Part shown: in pieces, positions 17,847-26,201 of the stretch
Layout of the letters: every line of letters begins with the position of its first letter
Position numbering within the stretch: position 1 is the first letter of the stretch
From: Abyssisolibacter fermentans
Lineage (GTDB): Bacteria > Bacillota > Clostridia > Tissierellales > MCWD3
Length of the DNA stretch: 64,000 nt
Assembly: GCF_001559865.1 (NCBI RefSeq)
Contig: NZ_LOHE01000067.1
Location: 1-64,000 of the forward strand
Direction: 5' to 3'
Position numbers and translations under genes: made by a program
The notes under the pieces: generated by a model
The model's database searches: none
What the model was told of the DNA's origin: nothing
Seen by the model: only the letters and a program-made list of their open reading frames with translations

Positions 17847-19226
17847 ATGAATTTACCAAAAGAATTTCAAAATAAAATGAAGCAGCTTTTAGATACTGAA
17901 TACGATGATTTCATTAGCTCTTTTGATGATAAACCTCATAAAGGCATAAGAATAAATACTTCTAAAATTTCTATAGAACAATTTATTAAAGCATATCCTT
18001 ATGAACTTGAACAAATACCTTGGTGTAATGAAGGATTTTATGTGAACAATAATGGAGATATTAAATTAGGAAAACATCCTTATTACCATTGTGGTTTATA
18101 TTACATACAAGAACCAAGTGCCATGATACCTGTGGAAGTATTATCTCCCAAGCAAGGTGATAAAGTCCTTGACATATGCGCTGCACCTGGAGGTAAATCT
18201 ACTCAAATAGCAGCTAAATTATCTGGTGAAGGTATTGTTGTTTCAAATGATATAAGTCCAAAACGTGTTAAATCACTTGCAAAAAACATTAAAATTATGG
18301 GAATAGCAAACTCTGTTATATTAAATGAAAGTCCTAAAAATTTAAGCAAGAATTTTGCGGGTTATTTTGATAAAATACTTGTTGATGCTCCTTGCTCTGG
18401 AGAAGGTATGTTTAAAAGGGATTCTGTTTCGATTAAAAAATGGAGTAAAGATTCTATTTTAGAATACAGTAAGATGCAAAGAGAAATACTTGAGTACGCA
18501 CCTAAAATGCTTAAATCTAATGGTATTATTGTCTATTCTACCTGTACATTTTCACCTGAAGAAGATGAAGGGACAATCAATTGGTTTTTGAATGAATTTC
18601 CAGATTTTCATGTTGAACATATTGCAAATATGCCAATGTTAGATAATGGTCATCCTGAATGGATTGATGCTTCTAATTCATTAGTTGGAGCTAAGAGAGC
18701 GTGGCCTCACAAAATAACTGGAGATGGACATTTTGTTGTGTTATTAAAAAGAAAATCAACTCAAGATGTTTGTAGTTCCCTTAATAAATTGGAAGCTTCA
18801 GCACCAAAAGAATTAATTGATAAATATTTAGAATTTCAACAGGATTATTTAAATAAGAAGTTGAAAGGTATATTTATATACAAAAATTCAAATTTATATT
18901 TATTACCTGAACATATTCCTAGCTTAAATAATTTAAAGGTTGAATATATGGGACTGTTGGTTGGTACTTTTAAAAATGATAATTTTATACCTAGCCAAGA
19001 ATTAATTATGAGTTTAAAATTTGAGGATTTCAAACAAGTTTTAAATATTTCTTCTAGTGATATAAATGCAACCAAGTATCTTAAAGGTGAAACTTTAATG
19101 TCACCTATAGAAAATAATTTTAATAAATGGGTTTCTATATTCATAGATTCACATCCAGCTGGTTGGGTAAAAAATGCTGGCGGGATATTAAAAAATCACT
19201 ATAATAAAGCTTGGAGAATGAAATAA
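17847..19226 (+). CDS. RsmB/NOP (NOL1/NOP2/Sun) family RNA m5C methyltransferase
   Basis: 459 aa, SAM-dependent cytosine-5 RNA methyltransferase of the RsmF/YebU type. SAM motif I is LDICAAPGGKSTQ (108-120); the catalytic cysteines are Cys183 in DAPCSGEGMF and Cys233 in YSTCTFSPEEDEG. The C-terminal 160 residues form the RsmF extension with an RNA-binding PUA-like end. Start ATG follows CAGGAGA by six bases. The target (16S or 23S rRNA, or tRNA) cannot be set from sequence. Confidence 0.93.
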   Translation: MNLPKEFQNKMKQLLDTEYDDFISSFDDKPHKGIRINTSKISIEQFIKAYPYELEQIPWCNEGFYVNNNGDIKLGKHPYYHCGLYYIQEPSAMIPVEVLSPKQGDKVLDICAAPGGKSTQIAAKLSGEGIVVSNDISPKRVKSLAKNIKIMGIANSVILNESPKNLSKNFAGYFDKILVDAPCSGEGMFKRDSVSIKKWSKDSILEYSKMQREILEYAPKMLKSNGIIVYSTCTFSPEEDEGTINWFLNEFPDFHVEHIANMPMLDNGHPEWIDASNSLVGAKRAWPHKITGDGHFVVLLKRKSTQDVCSSLNKLEASAPKELIDKYLEFQQDYLNKKLKGIFIYKNSNLYLLPEHIPSLNNLKVEYMGLLVGTFKNDNFIPSQELIMSLKFEDFKQVLNISSSDINATKYLKGETLMSPIENNFNKWVSIFIDSHPAGWVKNAGGILKNHYNKAWRMK

Positions 19227-19261
19227 ATAAGAAAAAAATGAGAGATATAAAATGTGGTAAA

Positions 19262-19319
19262 ACCCATCGGGGACGGTTTTTTTTGGGTTATCACCCAAAA
19301 AGAACCGTCCCCGATGGGT
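19262..19319. repeat. long GGGGACGG hairpin (REP-like)
   Basis: Arms ACCCATCGGGGACGGTTTTT... and ...AAAGAACCGTCCCCGATGGGT flank the loop TATC, giving a nearly perfect 27-bp stem between two plus-strand genes. A shorter relative lies at 25663-25703. The same GGGGACGGTTCTTT core is familiar from REP-type palindromes in other bacteria; no RAYT transposase is in the window. Confidence 0.75.
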
Positions 19320-19354
19320 GAAAATGAGAAAAATAAAAAATGAGAGGTGTTAAA

Positions 19355-19876
19355 ATGAGTAAAAATCCAATTGTAACTATAACAATGGAAAATGGTGAAA
19401 TTATTAAGGTAGAGCTTTATCCTGAAATAGCACCAAATACAGTTAATAATTTCATTTCATTAATCAATAAAAATTTCTATGACGGAATTATATTCCACAG
19501 AGTCATCAAAAACTTTATGATACAAGGTGGCTGCCCTGAAGGAACTGGTATGGGTGGTCCAGGTCATAGCATAAAAGGTGAATTCTCTAGCAATGGCTTT
19601 AAAAATGATCTTAAACATGATAGGGGCGTAATTTCAATGGCTAGAACCAATGACCCTAATTCAGCTGGTTCTCAATTCTTTATCATGCATAAAAATTCTC
19701 CTCATCTAGATGGAAGCTATGCCGCTTTTGGTAAGGTGAGTGAAGGAATAGAAGTTGTAGACAATATCGCTGAGTCTAAAATGGATTATATGGATAAACC
19801 AATTGAAGATAAAAAAATAAAGTCTATGACTGTTGAATTGTTTGATTATGAGTATACTGAACCAACTTTGATTTAG
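19355..19876 (+). CDS. cyclophilin-type peptidyl-prolyl cis-trans isomerase
   Basis: 173 aa, no signal peptide, so a cytoplasmic folding catalyst. Cyclophilin motifs: FHRVIKNFMIQGGCPEGTGMGGPG (Arg and Gln of the active site), GVISMARTNDPNSAGSQFFI, and HLDGSYAAFGKV with the Phe/Lys-type ending. I chose the ATG at 19355 because GAGAGGTG lies five bases before it; an upstream ATG at 19340 would put the site inside the gene. A clear terminator follows. Confidence 0.95.
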   Translation: MSKNPIVTITMENGEIIKVELYPEIAPNTVNNFISLINKNFYDGIIFHRVIKNFMIQGGCPEGTGMGGPGHSIKGEFSSNGFKNDLKHDRGVISMARTNDPNSAGSQFFIMHKNSPHLDGSYAAFGKVSEGIEVVDNIAESKMDYMDKPIEDKKIKSMTVELFDYEYTEPTLI

Positions 19877-19882
19877 AAAATG

Positions 19883-19914
19883 ACCCAGCGGGATAAACCG
19901 CTGGGTTTATTTCT
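19883..19914 (+). terminator. intrinsic terminator of the cyclophilin gene
   Basis: Hairpin CCCAGCGG-GATAAA-CCGCTGGG followed by TTTATTTC, seven bases after the stop codon. Confidence 0.85.
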
Positions 19915-19978
19915 ACTGATAATCTCTATCTACCTCTTGATGTATCTTTTCTATATCTAACTCTATTTTTTCAGTTTT

Positions 19979-20476
19979 TTACTTTTCATAAAAATATACA
20001 TCCTTATAGTCATGATCATATACAAGCCACTTATCCCTAACTTTTTTGAGCTTAAACATGTTTTCTCCCAAGCTTACAAAGAAGGGATATGCTGGACTCC
20101 CAGATGTTTCACCAGATAGGATGACTTTGACTTTTGCATCATTATCTGCAATTTCAATTGATTTATATGCGAAGTCTATATTATGTCTATCTCGATTTCC
20201 TTTGAAGTAACCTTTTTCTATAGCATATCTCCATTTTTCTATATTTTCTTCAAGTGCAATAGTCTTATTATAGCATTGTACTGATTCTAAATCTAAATAC
20301 TCTGACAAGCTACCTATCTTGAGTTTCATCCACATGTCATAGGATTTAGTATAATAATTCTTAATAGTATTTTTAATTGTAGTCTCTTGTGTACTTTCCT
20401 GTACACGATTAATATTACATCCATATAAACAAAGCAAGAATATAATACTTATAGTAACAATAAAAACTTTTTTAAT
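19979..20476 (-). CDS. putative lipoprotein, unknown function
   Basis: About 165 aa. Signal peptide KKVFIVTISIIFLLCLYGC, with a lipobox LYGC. The mature part (TIKNTIKNYYTKSYDMWMKLK...AKVKVILSGETSG...LKKVRDKWLVYDHDYKD) resembles NTF2-like stress/lipoprotein folds, but I do not recognise the family. The start is odd: the only standard in-frame codon, GTG at 20485, lies inside the GGAGGTG ribosome site. The codon at ideal spacing (eight bases) is ATT at 20476, which I use here. The ORF runs to 20485 if GTG is preferred. Confidence 0.65.
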   Translation of the reverse strand: MKKVFIVTISIIFLLCLYGCNINRVQESTQETTIKNTIKNYYTKSYDMWMKLKIGSLSEYLDLESVQCYNKTIALEENIEKWRYAIEKGYFKGNRDRHNIDFAYKSIEIADNDAKVKVILSGETSGSPAYPFFVSLGENMFKLKKVRDKWLVYDHDYKDVYFYEK

Positions 20477-20764
20477 TGTGTTCACCTCCTAATTCTGCTG
20501 CTAATTATTAATCATAAATTCTAAAATACCCCATATTATAGAGCTTTTTAGTCCCACTGTAATTATAATAATATCTGTACACGTTGTATAAATGTTGTGA
20601 AAAATTTTAACTAGACCAAGTAGTTAACTAGTCACTTTGATTAAGTGTTTTATGTCTATAAGTTATAATAAAATATAGTTGGTGTCAATTATTTATTTTA
20701 TTGTATTATTTTGTATTTTTATCCTATTAGAGTAATATCCTTATATCATCTTTACTAGAACGAC

Positions 20765-20790
20765 AAAACGGCTCTCCTGAGCCGTTTTAA
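20765..20790 (-). terminator. intrinsic terminator of the ABC exporter operon
   Basis: On the minus strand, AAAACGGCTC-AGGA-GAGCCGTTTTGTC just after the second ABC gene. The rest of 20486-20794 has no gene. Confidence 0.8.
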
Positions 20791-20794
20791 CATA

Positions 20795-22621
20795 TTAATT
20801 ATTCAATATCTGCATTTCTTGTTCATCTTTAAACTGATTAGTATAAAGTCTATAATAGTACCCTTTCTTCTTCATCAATGATGCATGGTTTCCTTCTTCT
20901 GTTATCTTTCCATTTCTTACAACCAATATCCTATCTGCTGATCTTATTGTGGACAGTCTATGTGCTATTATAAAACTAGTTCTGCCTTTTAGTACTTTAT
21001 TTATTGCGTCTTGGATAATCTTTTCCTTTTCTGTATCTATTGAAGAAGTTGCTTCGTCTAATATGAAAATTCTAGGATTAGCTAATACTGCTCTAGCAAA
21101 AGAAATAAGTTGTTTTTCTCCTGTTGATAATCTATTTCCACCTTCTCCTACTTCTGAATCATAACCTTTATCTAATTTCATAATGAAATCATGTGCATTT
21201 ACAAGCTTTGCTGCACGTATTATTTCTAATTCACTAGCGTCCAATTTAGCATATCTAATGTTATCTTTAATTGTTCCGCTAAATAAATGTGGTGTTTGAA
21301 GAACGTATCCTAAATTGCTTTGTAACCACAATAAAGGTCTTTTAGTATAATCTACTCCATCTATTAGTATTCTACCTTTTGTTGGCTCGTAAAATCTACA
21401 TGCTAGATTTACTATAGTACTTTTACCTGAACCTGTTTCCCCTACTAAAGCTATTGTCTCTCCTTCTTTTACTTCTAAATTAAATTTCTCTAGTACTGTC
21501 TCGCCTTCTTTATATGAGAATGAAACATTATCAAATTTTATATCTCCCTTTATATCAGGCCATTGTTTTGTATTAGAATTAAACATTTCTCCATATCGTG
21601 TTACTACTTCAGAGTTATCTTCTATATCTATTTTTGTTTCTAACATTGACATAATACGTTCTACAGAAGCTTGTGCTGATTGCATCTCTGCAAATATGTT
21701 TGCCAAGTTTCTAACTGGTTCAAAGAATAAAATTGTATATGATATAAACGCTACTACTGTACCATAGTTAACAGAATTTGATATAACACCATTTCCACCT
21801 ATCCATAGTACTAATCCAGTACCAATGTTACCCAGAAGTATAGCGATTGGCAAATAAAGTGAAGAATACACTGCCGCTTTAACTGATGAACTCTTCATCT
21901 TAGTAGTTATTCCTGTAAATTCTTTAAGATTCTTATCTTCTGTAACTAATGTCTTAGTTGTTTTAGCACCCATTATACCTTCATTAAAGGCACCAGTTAT
22001 TCTTGAATTTATCTTTCTAACACTTCTATAAGCTTTTAGTATCTTTTGTTGAAAATACATACTTACTATTACTAATATTGGAACTACAGATAGTGCTATT
22101 AATGCTAATTTCAAGTTGACATACACCATGATTGCAATTATAAATATCATCATAGTAATTCCCCAAACTAAGTCAACTAAGCCCCAAGCTATGATATCAC
22201 TTAGCTTTTGGATGTCAGAGGTCATTCTTGCCATAATCCAGCCTACAGCGGTCTTATCGTAATATGAAAAAGATAGTTTTTGTAATTTATCAAAACCATG
22301 TTTTCTGATTGTATAAGCTACACCTGTTTCTATCTTTCCAGCTGAAAATATAAATATGCCTACATTTACAACTTGAATAATTACAAGCGCTAAATATACA
22401 AATATAAATTTTTCTATACCATTTATCGTATTTTTTTCTATAAAATTATCAATAGCATATTTAGTAAGCATAGGAAAAACAGCATCTATTGCAGCTACTA
22501 TTACCATTAATCCCATTAACATAAATACATATTTTTTAAAAGGTTTTACAAACTTAAATAGCTTTTTCCATGTGTTTAAATTTATTTTACTATTGTAGTC
22601 TTGCTCTTTAAAAGCACTCAT
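20795..22621 (-). CDS. heterodimeric ABC exporter, consensus-site half (ATP-binding/permease)
   Basis: 608 aa: six-TM domain (about 25-330) then a nucleotide-binding domain. Walker A LVGETGSGKST, signature LSTGEKQL, Walker B IFILDEATSSID with the catalytic Glu present, H-loop AHRLST. The LSTGEKQL-type signature with intact Glu marks the catalytically competent half of BmrCD/TM287-288-like heterodimers. Starts 18 bases after its partner's stop, so one operon. Probable multidrug or lipid export, inferred. Confidence 0.93.
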   Translation of the reverse strand: MSAFKEQDYNSKINLNTWKKLFKFVKPFKKYVFMLMGLMVIVAAIDAVFPMLTKYAIDNFIEKNTINGIEKFIFVYLALVIIQVVNVGIFIFSAGKIETGVAYTIRKHGFDKLQKLSFSYYDKTAVGWIMARMTSDIQKLSDIIAWGLVDLVWGITMMIFIIAIMVYVNLKLALIALSVVPILVIVSMYFQQKILKAYRSVRKINSRITGAFNEGIMGAKTTKTLVTEDKNLKEFTGITTKMKSSSVKAAVYSSLYLPIAILLGNIGTGLVLWIGGNGVISNSVNYGTVVAFISYTILFFEPVRNLANIFAEMQSAQASVERIMSMLETKIDIEDNSEVVTRYGEMFNSNTKQWPDIKGDIKFDNVSFSYKEGETVLEKFNLEVKEGETIALVGETGSGKSTIVNLACRFYEPTKGRILIDGVDYTKRPLLWLQSNLGYVLQTPHLFSGTIKDNIRYAKLDASELEIIRAAKLVNAHDFIMKLDKGYDSEVGEGGNRLSTGEKQLISFARAVLANPRIFILDEATSSIDTEKEKIIQDAINKVLKGRTSFIIAHRLSTIRSADRILVVRNGKITEEGNHASLMKKKGYYYRLYTNQFKDEQEMQILNN

Positions 22622-22639
22622 ATTCTATCACCTACTTTA

Positions 22640-24439
22640 CTAAACTATTTTGTCTATATCAGCTTCTAATGAATTCTGGATATTCCATACTCTTTTATAT
22701 AATCCATTTTGCTTTATTAAAGCTTCATGTGTTCCCAACTGCGCAATTTTACCTTTTTCAAGAACTATTATCTTATCTGCCTGAGCAACAGTTGTAATTC
22801 TATGCGAAATTATAAATGTCGTTACATTGCTACTTCGCTCTTTTAGCGCTGTTCGTATAGCTGCATCAGTTTCTGTATCAACAGCACTCAATGAATCATC
22901 AAAAATTAAAACAGGACAGTTATTAATTATAGTTCTTGCTATTGCTATACGTTGTTTTTGTCCACCTGATAAAGTTACTCCTTGCTCTCCAACTGGTGTG
23001 TCATATCCATTATCCATACTATTAATTACATCATGTATAGATGCAATAGATGCTGCATTAAATATTTCATGATCTTCAACATGAGATTTAGCTATACTAA
23101 TATTATCCTTAATAGTTTTTGAAAACAAAAATGGCTCTTGAAGCACTATGCCTACATTTTTTCTTAACCATTTTTTATTTATTCTTGTAATTTCTGTTCC
23201 ATCTATTTTAATTGACCCTTTTTTATAATCATATAATCTAACAAGCAAATGAATTAATGATGATTTACCAGAACCTGTAGGTCCTAGTATTGCTATTGTT
23301 TCACCTTTTTTTACATCAAAGGATACACCATTCAAGACTGGTTTACCTTCCTCATATTCAAAATAAACATCATTAAATTCAATATTTCCTTGAATTTCTG
23401 CCTGTATTTCGTCGCTACTTGTTTCTTCTATAGGTTCACCTAATATTTCCTCTATACGATCAATTGCCACAAATGCTTTACCCATATCTGTTAACACACG
23501 ACCCATTTGTCTTACTGGCCAAAGTAATCTACCCTCATATGATGTAAATGCTACAACTGTACCTAGTGTCACCTCACCTTTGAATGCTAGATAACAACCC
23601 ATGACAAGTACAAAACCACTTTGCATCATACATAACAAATCAGAAAATGACCAATAACAAGCCATCATATTTATTAATTTTTGAACTAATTCCATATATG
23701 CTGTATTTCTTTCTTCAAATTTATCAATTTCATATTTCTGTCTAGCAAAAGCTCTAACTACTCTAACTCCTGTTAAATTTTCTTGTAATGCTGTAGATAG
23801 TCTTGCTTCGGCTTCATCACAAAGTTTAAATTTCTTTTTAACTTTACTAAAAAATATAACAGCAAATAGAAATATTATTGGTACTATTGCTATTGAAACC
23901 AAAGCCAACTTGACATTTATATTGAACATAATTATTCCAACTATTAATATCATGAATATCCCTCTGCCAATTTCCACAAATTGTATTGCAAAGAATTTTC
24001 TTATAGTTTCAACATCTGAAGTACATCTTTGAATTAAATCACCTGTCTCAGCTTTTACATGATAATCGTAAGATAAATTTTGAAGGTGATCATATAATTT
24101 TTCTCTTGTATTTTTAGCTATTGATTCAGAAGCCTGTGCTGAAAGTTTTCCTTTTAAGAATAGGAAAATACCTCTTATTACAGTTATTAACACTACAGCT
24201 AAACCACAAATCCACAGCTTTTGTCTCAATGCATCTCTACCACCAATAAATAAAATACTTTTTAGTAGTAAATGTGGTACATCCATTGGTTCAGTCCCAA
24301 TTATTGAATCTATTGTAACCCTTACAATAAGTGGAATTAATAGTGCTAATAGTGTTTCTAATCCAATACTTAATATTGCCCCTGAATATTTTAATTTATT
24401 ACCTTTTAAAATTGATATTATTTATTTTAACTTATTCAT
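22640..24439 (-). CDS. heterodimeric ABC exporter, degenerate-site half; in-frame stop at codon 6
   Basis: About 599 codons if read from ATG 24439. Six-TM domain, then Walker A LGPTGSGKSS, signature LSGGQKQR and Walker B VLIFDDSLSAVD, where Asp replaces the catalytic Glu, as in the degenerate half of BmrC/TM287-type heterodimers. The ATG at 24439 has an excellent ribosome site (GAGGGGGGAATAAACA), but codon 6 is TAA (MNKLK-stop) and the same frame then continues as the normal N-terminus (IISILKGNKLKYSGAILSIG). The first later ATG is at 24286, inside the first TM segment. Either reinitiation, readthrough, a rare start such as ATT/ATA, or a fresh nonsense mutation. Confidence 0.85.
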
Positions 24440-24478
24440 TGTTTATTCCCCCCTCTAAAATGAATTTGATTCTCGTTG

Positions 24479-24535
24479 TCAAGTATCTTTAATCGAATAA
24501 TCCTCCCTCATTTTTAATACACTTGCCTTTATCAC
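24479..24535 (-). CDS. second leader ORF of the ABC exporter (18 codons)
   Basis: GTG start eight bases after AAAGGAGG; reads V/MIKASVLKMREDYSIKDT then TGA. An ATG at 24537 overlaps the GTG and is followed at once by TGA, a start-stop pair. It lies between the tandem terminators and the exporter. Whether it is translated is unknown; the ribosome site is as strong as any in the window. Confidence 0.45.
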   Translation of the reverse strand: MIKASVLKMREDYSIKDT

Positions 24536-24617
24536 ATTAAAAACCTCCTTTATTTTTTAATACACAAGGAATTATGATTCCCATTATGCATTTTAAGCTA
24601 TTTTTTTTAATTTATGG

Positions 24618-24653
24618 TAAAAGAAAAACCATAGGCTATATTTAACCTATGGT
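24618..24653 (-). terminator. leader terminator 2 of the ABC exporter operon
   Basis: Minus strand: ACCATAGGTT-AAATAT-AGCCTATGGT followed by TTTTTCTTTT. It is a perfect 10-bp stem with a U-tract and stands inside the leader, before the exporter genes, so it can work as an attenuator. The stem sequence nearly repeats terminator 1. Confidence 0.85.
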
Positions 24654-24676
24654 CATAAAAAACAATGTCTAATATT

Positions 24677-24707
24677 ACAAAAACCACAGGCTATACACAA
24701 CCTATGG
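24677..24707 (-). terminator. leader terminator 1 of the ABC exporter operon
   Basis: Minus strand: CCATAGGTT-GTGTAT-AGCCTGTGG followed by TTTTTGT, 35 bases after the leader peptide stop. Same stem family as terminator 2, with one G-U pair. Confidence 0.8.
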
Positions 24708-24741
24708 CTCTTTTTTTCAATCATTATGTATCAAAAACATA

Positions 24742-24834
24742 CTAATTTAAAGACACTGGTCGTGTATTTTTTGTATTTAACTTTGTCACATTGGCAAATC
24801 CATATCTGCTAAGCCCTATTGCCATATTTAACAT
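24742..24834 (-). CDS. 30-residue leader peptide of the ABC exporter
   Basis: ATG eight bases after a perfect GAAGGAGG. The peptide begins MLNMAIGLSRYG and ends NTKNTRPVSLN. It has a strong promoter just upstream and two intrinsic terminators just downstream, the layout of ribosome-mediated attenuation known for bmrB-bmrCD in Bacillus and for ribosome-targeting-antibiotic resistance genes. No similarity to a known leader is recalled. Confidence 0.75.
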   Translation of the reverse strand: MLNMAIGLSRYGFANVTKLNTKNTRPVSLN

Positions 24835-24868
24835 TTCCACGACCTCCTTCTTTTTATTTACATATCAT

Positions 24869-24897
24869 AGTATATAATAATTTAATTTATTTTTCAA
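24869..24897 (-). promoter_or_regulatory. sigma-A-type promoter for the ABC leader
   Basis: TTGAAA, 17 bases, TATACT on the minus strand: near-consensus boxes at ideal spacing. Transcription would start about 20 bases before the leader peptide ribosome site. No gene in 24898-25173. Confidence 0.75.
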
Positions 24898-25173
24898 TAA
24901 AAAATTTGCTTTATATTAAAATATTTTATATATAGGACTTATATACCTATTTTAACTTTTTATGTTTTAGAATCTAATATTTATTTTGAATTTATTACCA
25001 TTGTTTTATTCTGAAATGTATTATATTTTTTTTGTTTTTTGAAAAAATAATATTAAGCTAAGATTATAAGCAACATTAATTTAGTGGGTATCATAATAAT
25101 CATAAAATTGAGCTTATTTTGTGATTAATTCAATAACATTTTCATATCAAAAAAAATAGAAAGGAGAAATGAT

Positions 25174-25380
25174 ATGGCTTTACAACAAAAAATAAATCTT
25201 TCTCAATTAAATGAAATGGAATTACAAAATTTAAGAGAAATAATTGGCGGTCACCAAACTATGATTTCTAAATTTAATCATTATGCTGAAAATTGTCAAG
25301 ATCCTCAAATTAAACAAATGTTCTCACAGTCAGCTAGAGAAGCGCAAACTACTGTTCAAAATCTAATACAATCACTATAG
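25174..25380 (+). CDS. small CotF-like spore coat protein
   Basis: 68 aa, Gln-rich amphipathic helices (LQQKINLSQLNEMELQNLREIIGG...MFSQSAREAQTTVQNLIQ). It resembles one half of the four-helix CotF/ferritin-like coat proteins. ATG follows AAAGGAGAAATGAT. The next gene starts 15 bases later and encodes the clearer CotF homologue, so the two probably form one sporulation-expressed unit. Confidence 0.75.
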   Translation: MALQQKINLSQLNEMELQNLREIIGGHQTMISKFNHYAENCQDPQIKQMFSQSAREAQTTVQNLIQSL

Positions 25381-25395
25381 GAGGTGTATTTAACA

Positions 25396-25656
25396 ATGCT
25401 TCAAGAAAGAGATATGGTAAATGATATATTATCTATGACCAAAGCTAGTTCCAGTACTTACACTACAGCTATTCATTGTTGTTCAAATCAACAATTAAGA
25501 ACAATTTTACAACAATTAAGAAATGAAGCTGAAAATTTTCAGTATCAATTATATGAAATAGCTAATCAAAAAGGTTATTATCAACCAGCAAAAACTGTAG
25601 AAGCTCAAGAAAGACAACAAATCAAACAAAGTTTATCACAAAATACAATGTCTTAA
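25396..25656 (+). CDS. spore coat protein, CotF family
   Basis: 86 aa: MLQERDMVNDILSMTKASSSTYTTAIHCCSNQQLRTILQQLRNEAENF is the family core (RDMVNDILS and KASSSTY are characteristic), followed by YEIANQKGYYQPAKT. The ATG at 25396 is chosen because GGAGGTG lies eight bases upstream; an in-frame GTG at 25384 lies within that site. Likely in the spore coat. Confidence 0.88.
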   Translation: MLQERDMVNDILSMTKASSSTYTTAIHCCSNQQLRTILQQLRNEAENFQYQLYEIANQKGYYQPAKTVEAQERQQIKQSLSQNTMS

Positions 25657-25662
25657 TCCATA

Positions 25663-25703
25663 GGGGACGGTTCTTTAGGTTACACCCAAAAAGAACCGTC
25701 CCC
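25663..25703. repeat. second GGGGACGG hairpin (REP-like)
   Basis: GGGGACGGTTCTTT-loop-AAAGAACCGTCCCC, seven bases after the CotF stop. Related to the hairpin at 19262-19319, but the outer arms differ. Confidence 0.75.
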
Positions 25704-25710
25704 AGCAAGT

Positions 25711-25737
25711 TACGGAGTTTTTAACTCCGCATTTTTA
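25711..25737. terminator. bidirectional terminator between cotF and the 25.7 kb gene
   Basis: CGGAGTT-TTT-AACTCCG followed by CATTTTTATT on the plus strand; it separates two convergent genes. Confidence 0.75.
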
Positions 25738-25739
25738 TT

Positions 25740-26126
25740 CTAATAATAATGCGTATTTTGTCTAAATATTATTACTAATAATAAAAACCAAAGAAGTAGA
25801 CTAGCACCGTCAAAGAATTGACTTTCTACTTCACTTTCAGCAGATGCATCGTTTAAATCTAAAAGCTTATTAACATATCTAATTTTTCTTTTAGTAAAAT
25901 CATTAACAAAACCATCCATATTAGCTAATGTTTCTAAGTTTTTTACGTGAAGCTTTTTGTTTTCAATAGATACCTGTTTTTGAACCTTCTTAATCTCCCT
26001 TATCAGGTATCTGTCAGATTTTTTGTCATATTTTTTCATGAATTGTTTATACTCTTCCATATCTTTATCAGATAATATTGAATTGTTTAAAACGAAATTC
26101 AGGTTATTATTATAATTTCTCGGCAT
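25740..26126 (-). CDS. unknown protein with a C-terminal membrane anchor
   Basis: 128 aa. Charged, helical N-terminal 90 residues (YKQFMKKYDKKSDRYLIREIKKVQKQ), then an acidic linker (DASAESEVESQFFDG) and one hydrophobic segment, SLLLWFLLLVIIF, before a short tail. It could be a tail-anchored sporulation protein; I do not recognise it. ATG follows GGAGGCAAGTGAT. Confidence 0.6.
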   Translation of the reverse strand: MPRNYNNNLNFVLNNSILSDKDMEEYKQFMKKYDKKSDRYLIREIKKVQKQVSIENKKLHVKNLETLANMDGFVNDFTKRKIRYVNKLLDLNDASAESEVESQFFDGASLLLWFLLLVIIFRQNTHYY

Positions 26127-26201
26127 ATCACTTGCCTCCTGTATATTGCTTATTTCATTAATATATTATTCAAAAGGCATGATTTTGTGAATTTCTTATT
26201 A

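Noticed and set aside
24464-24480. Second promoter (TTGACA) just before the ABC exporter
   Set aside because: A TTGACA-like box is present, but the -10 candidate 17 bases on (TTTAGA) is poor and would bypass the attenuator; kept only as a possibility.
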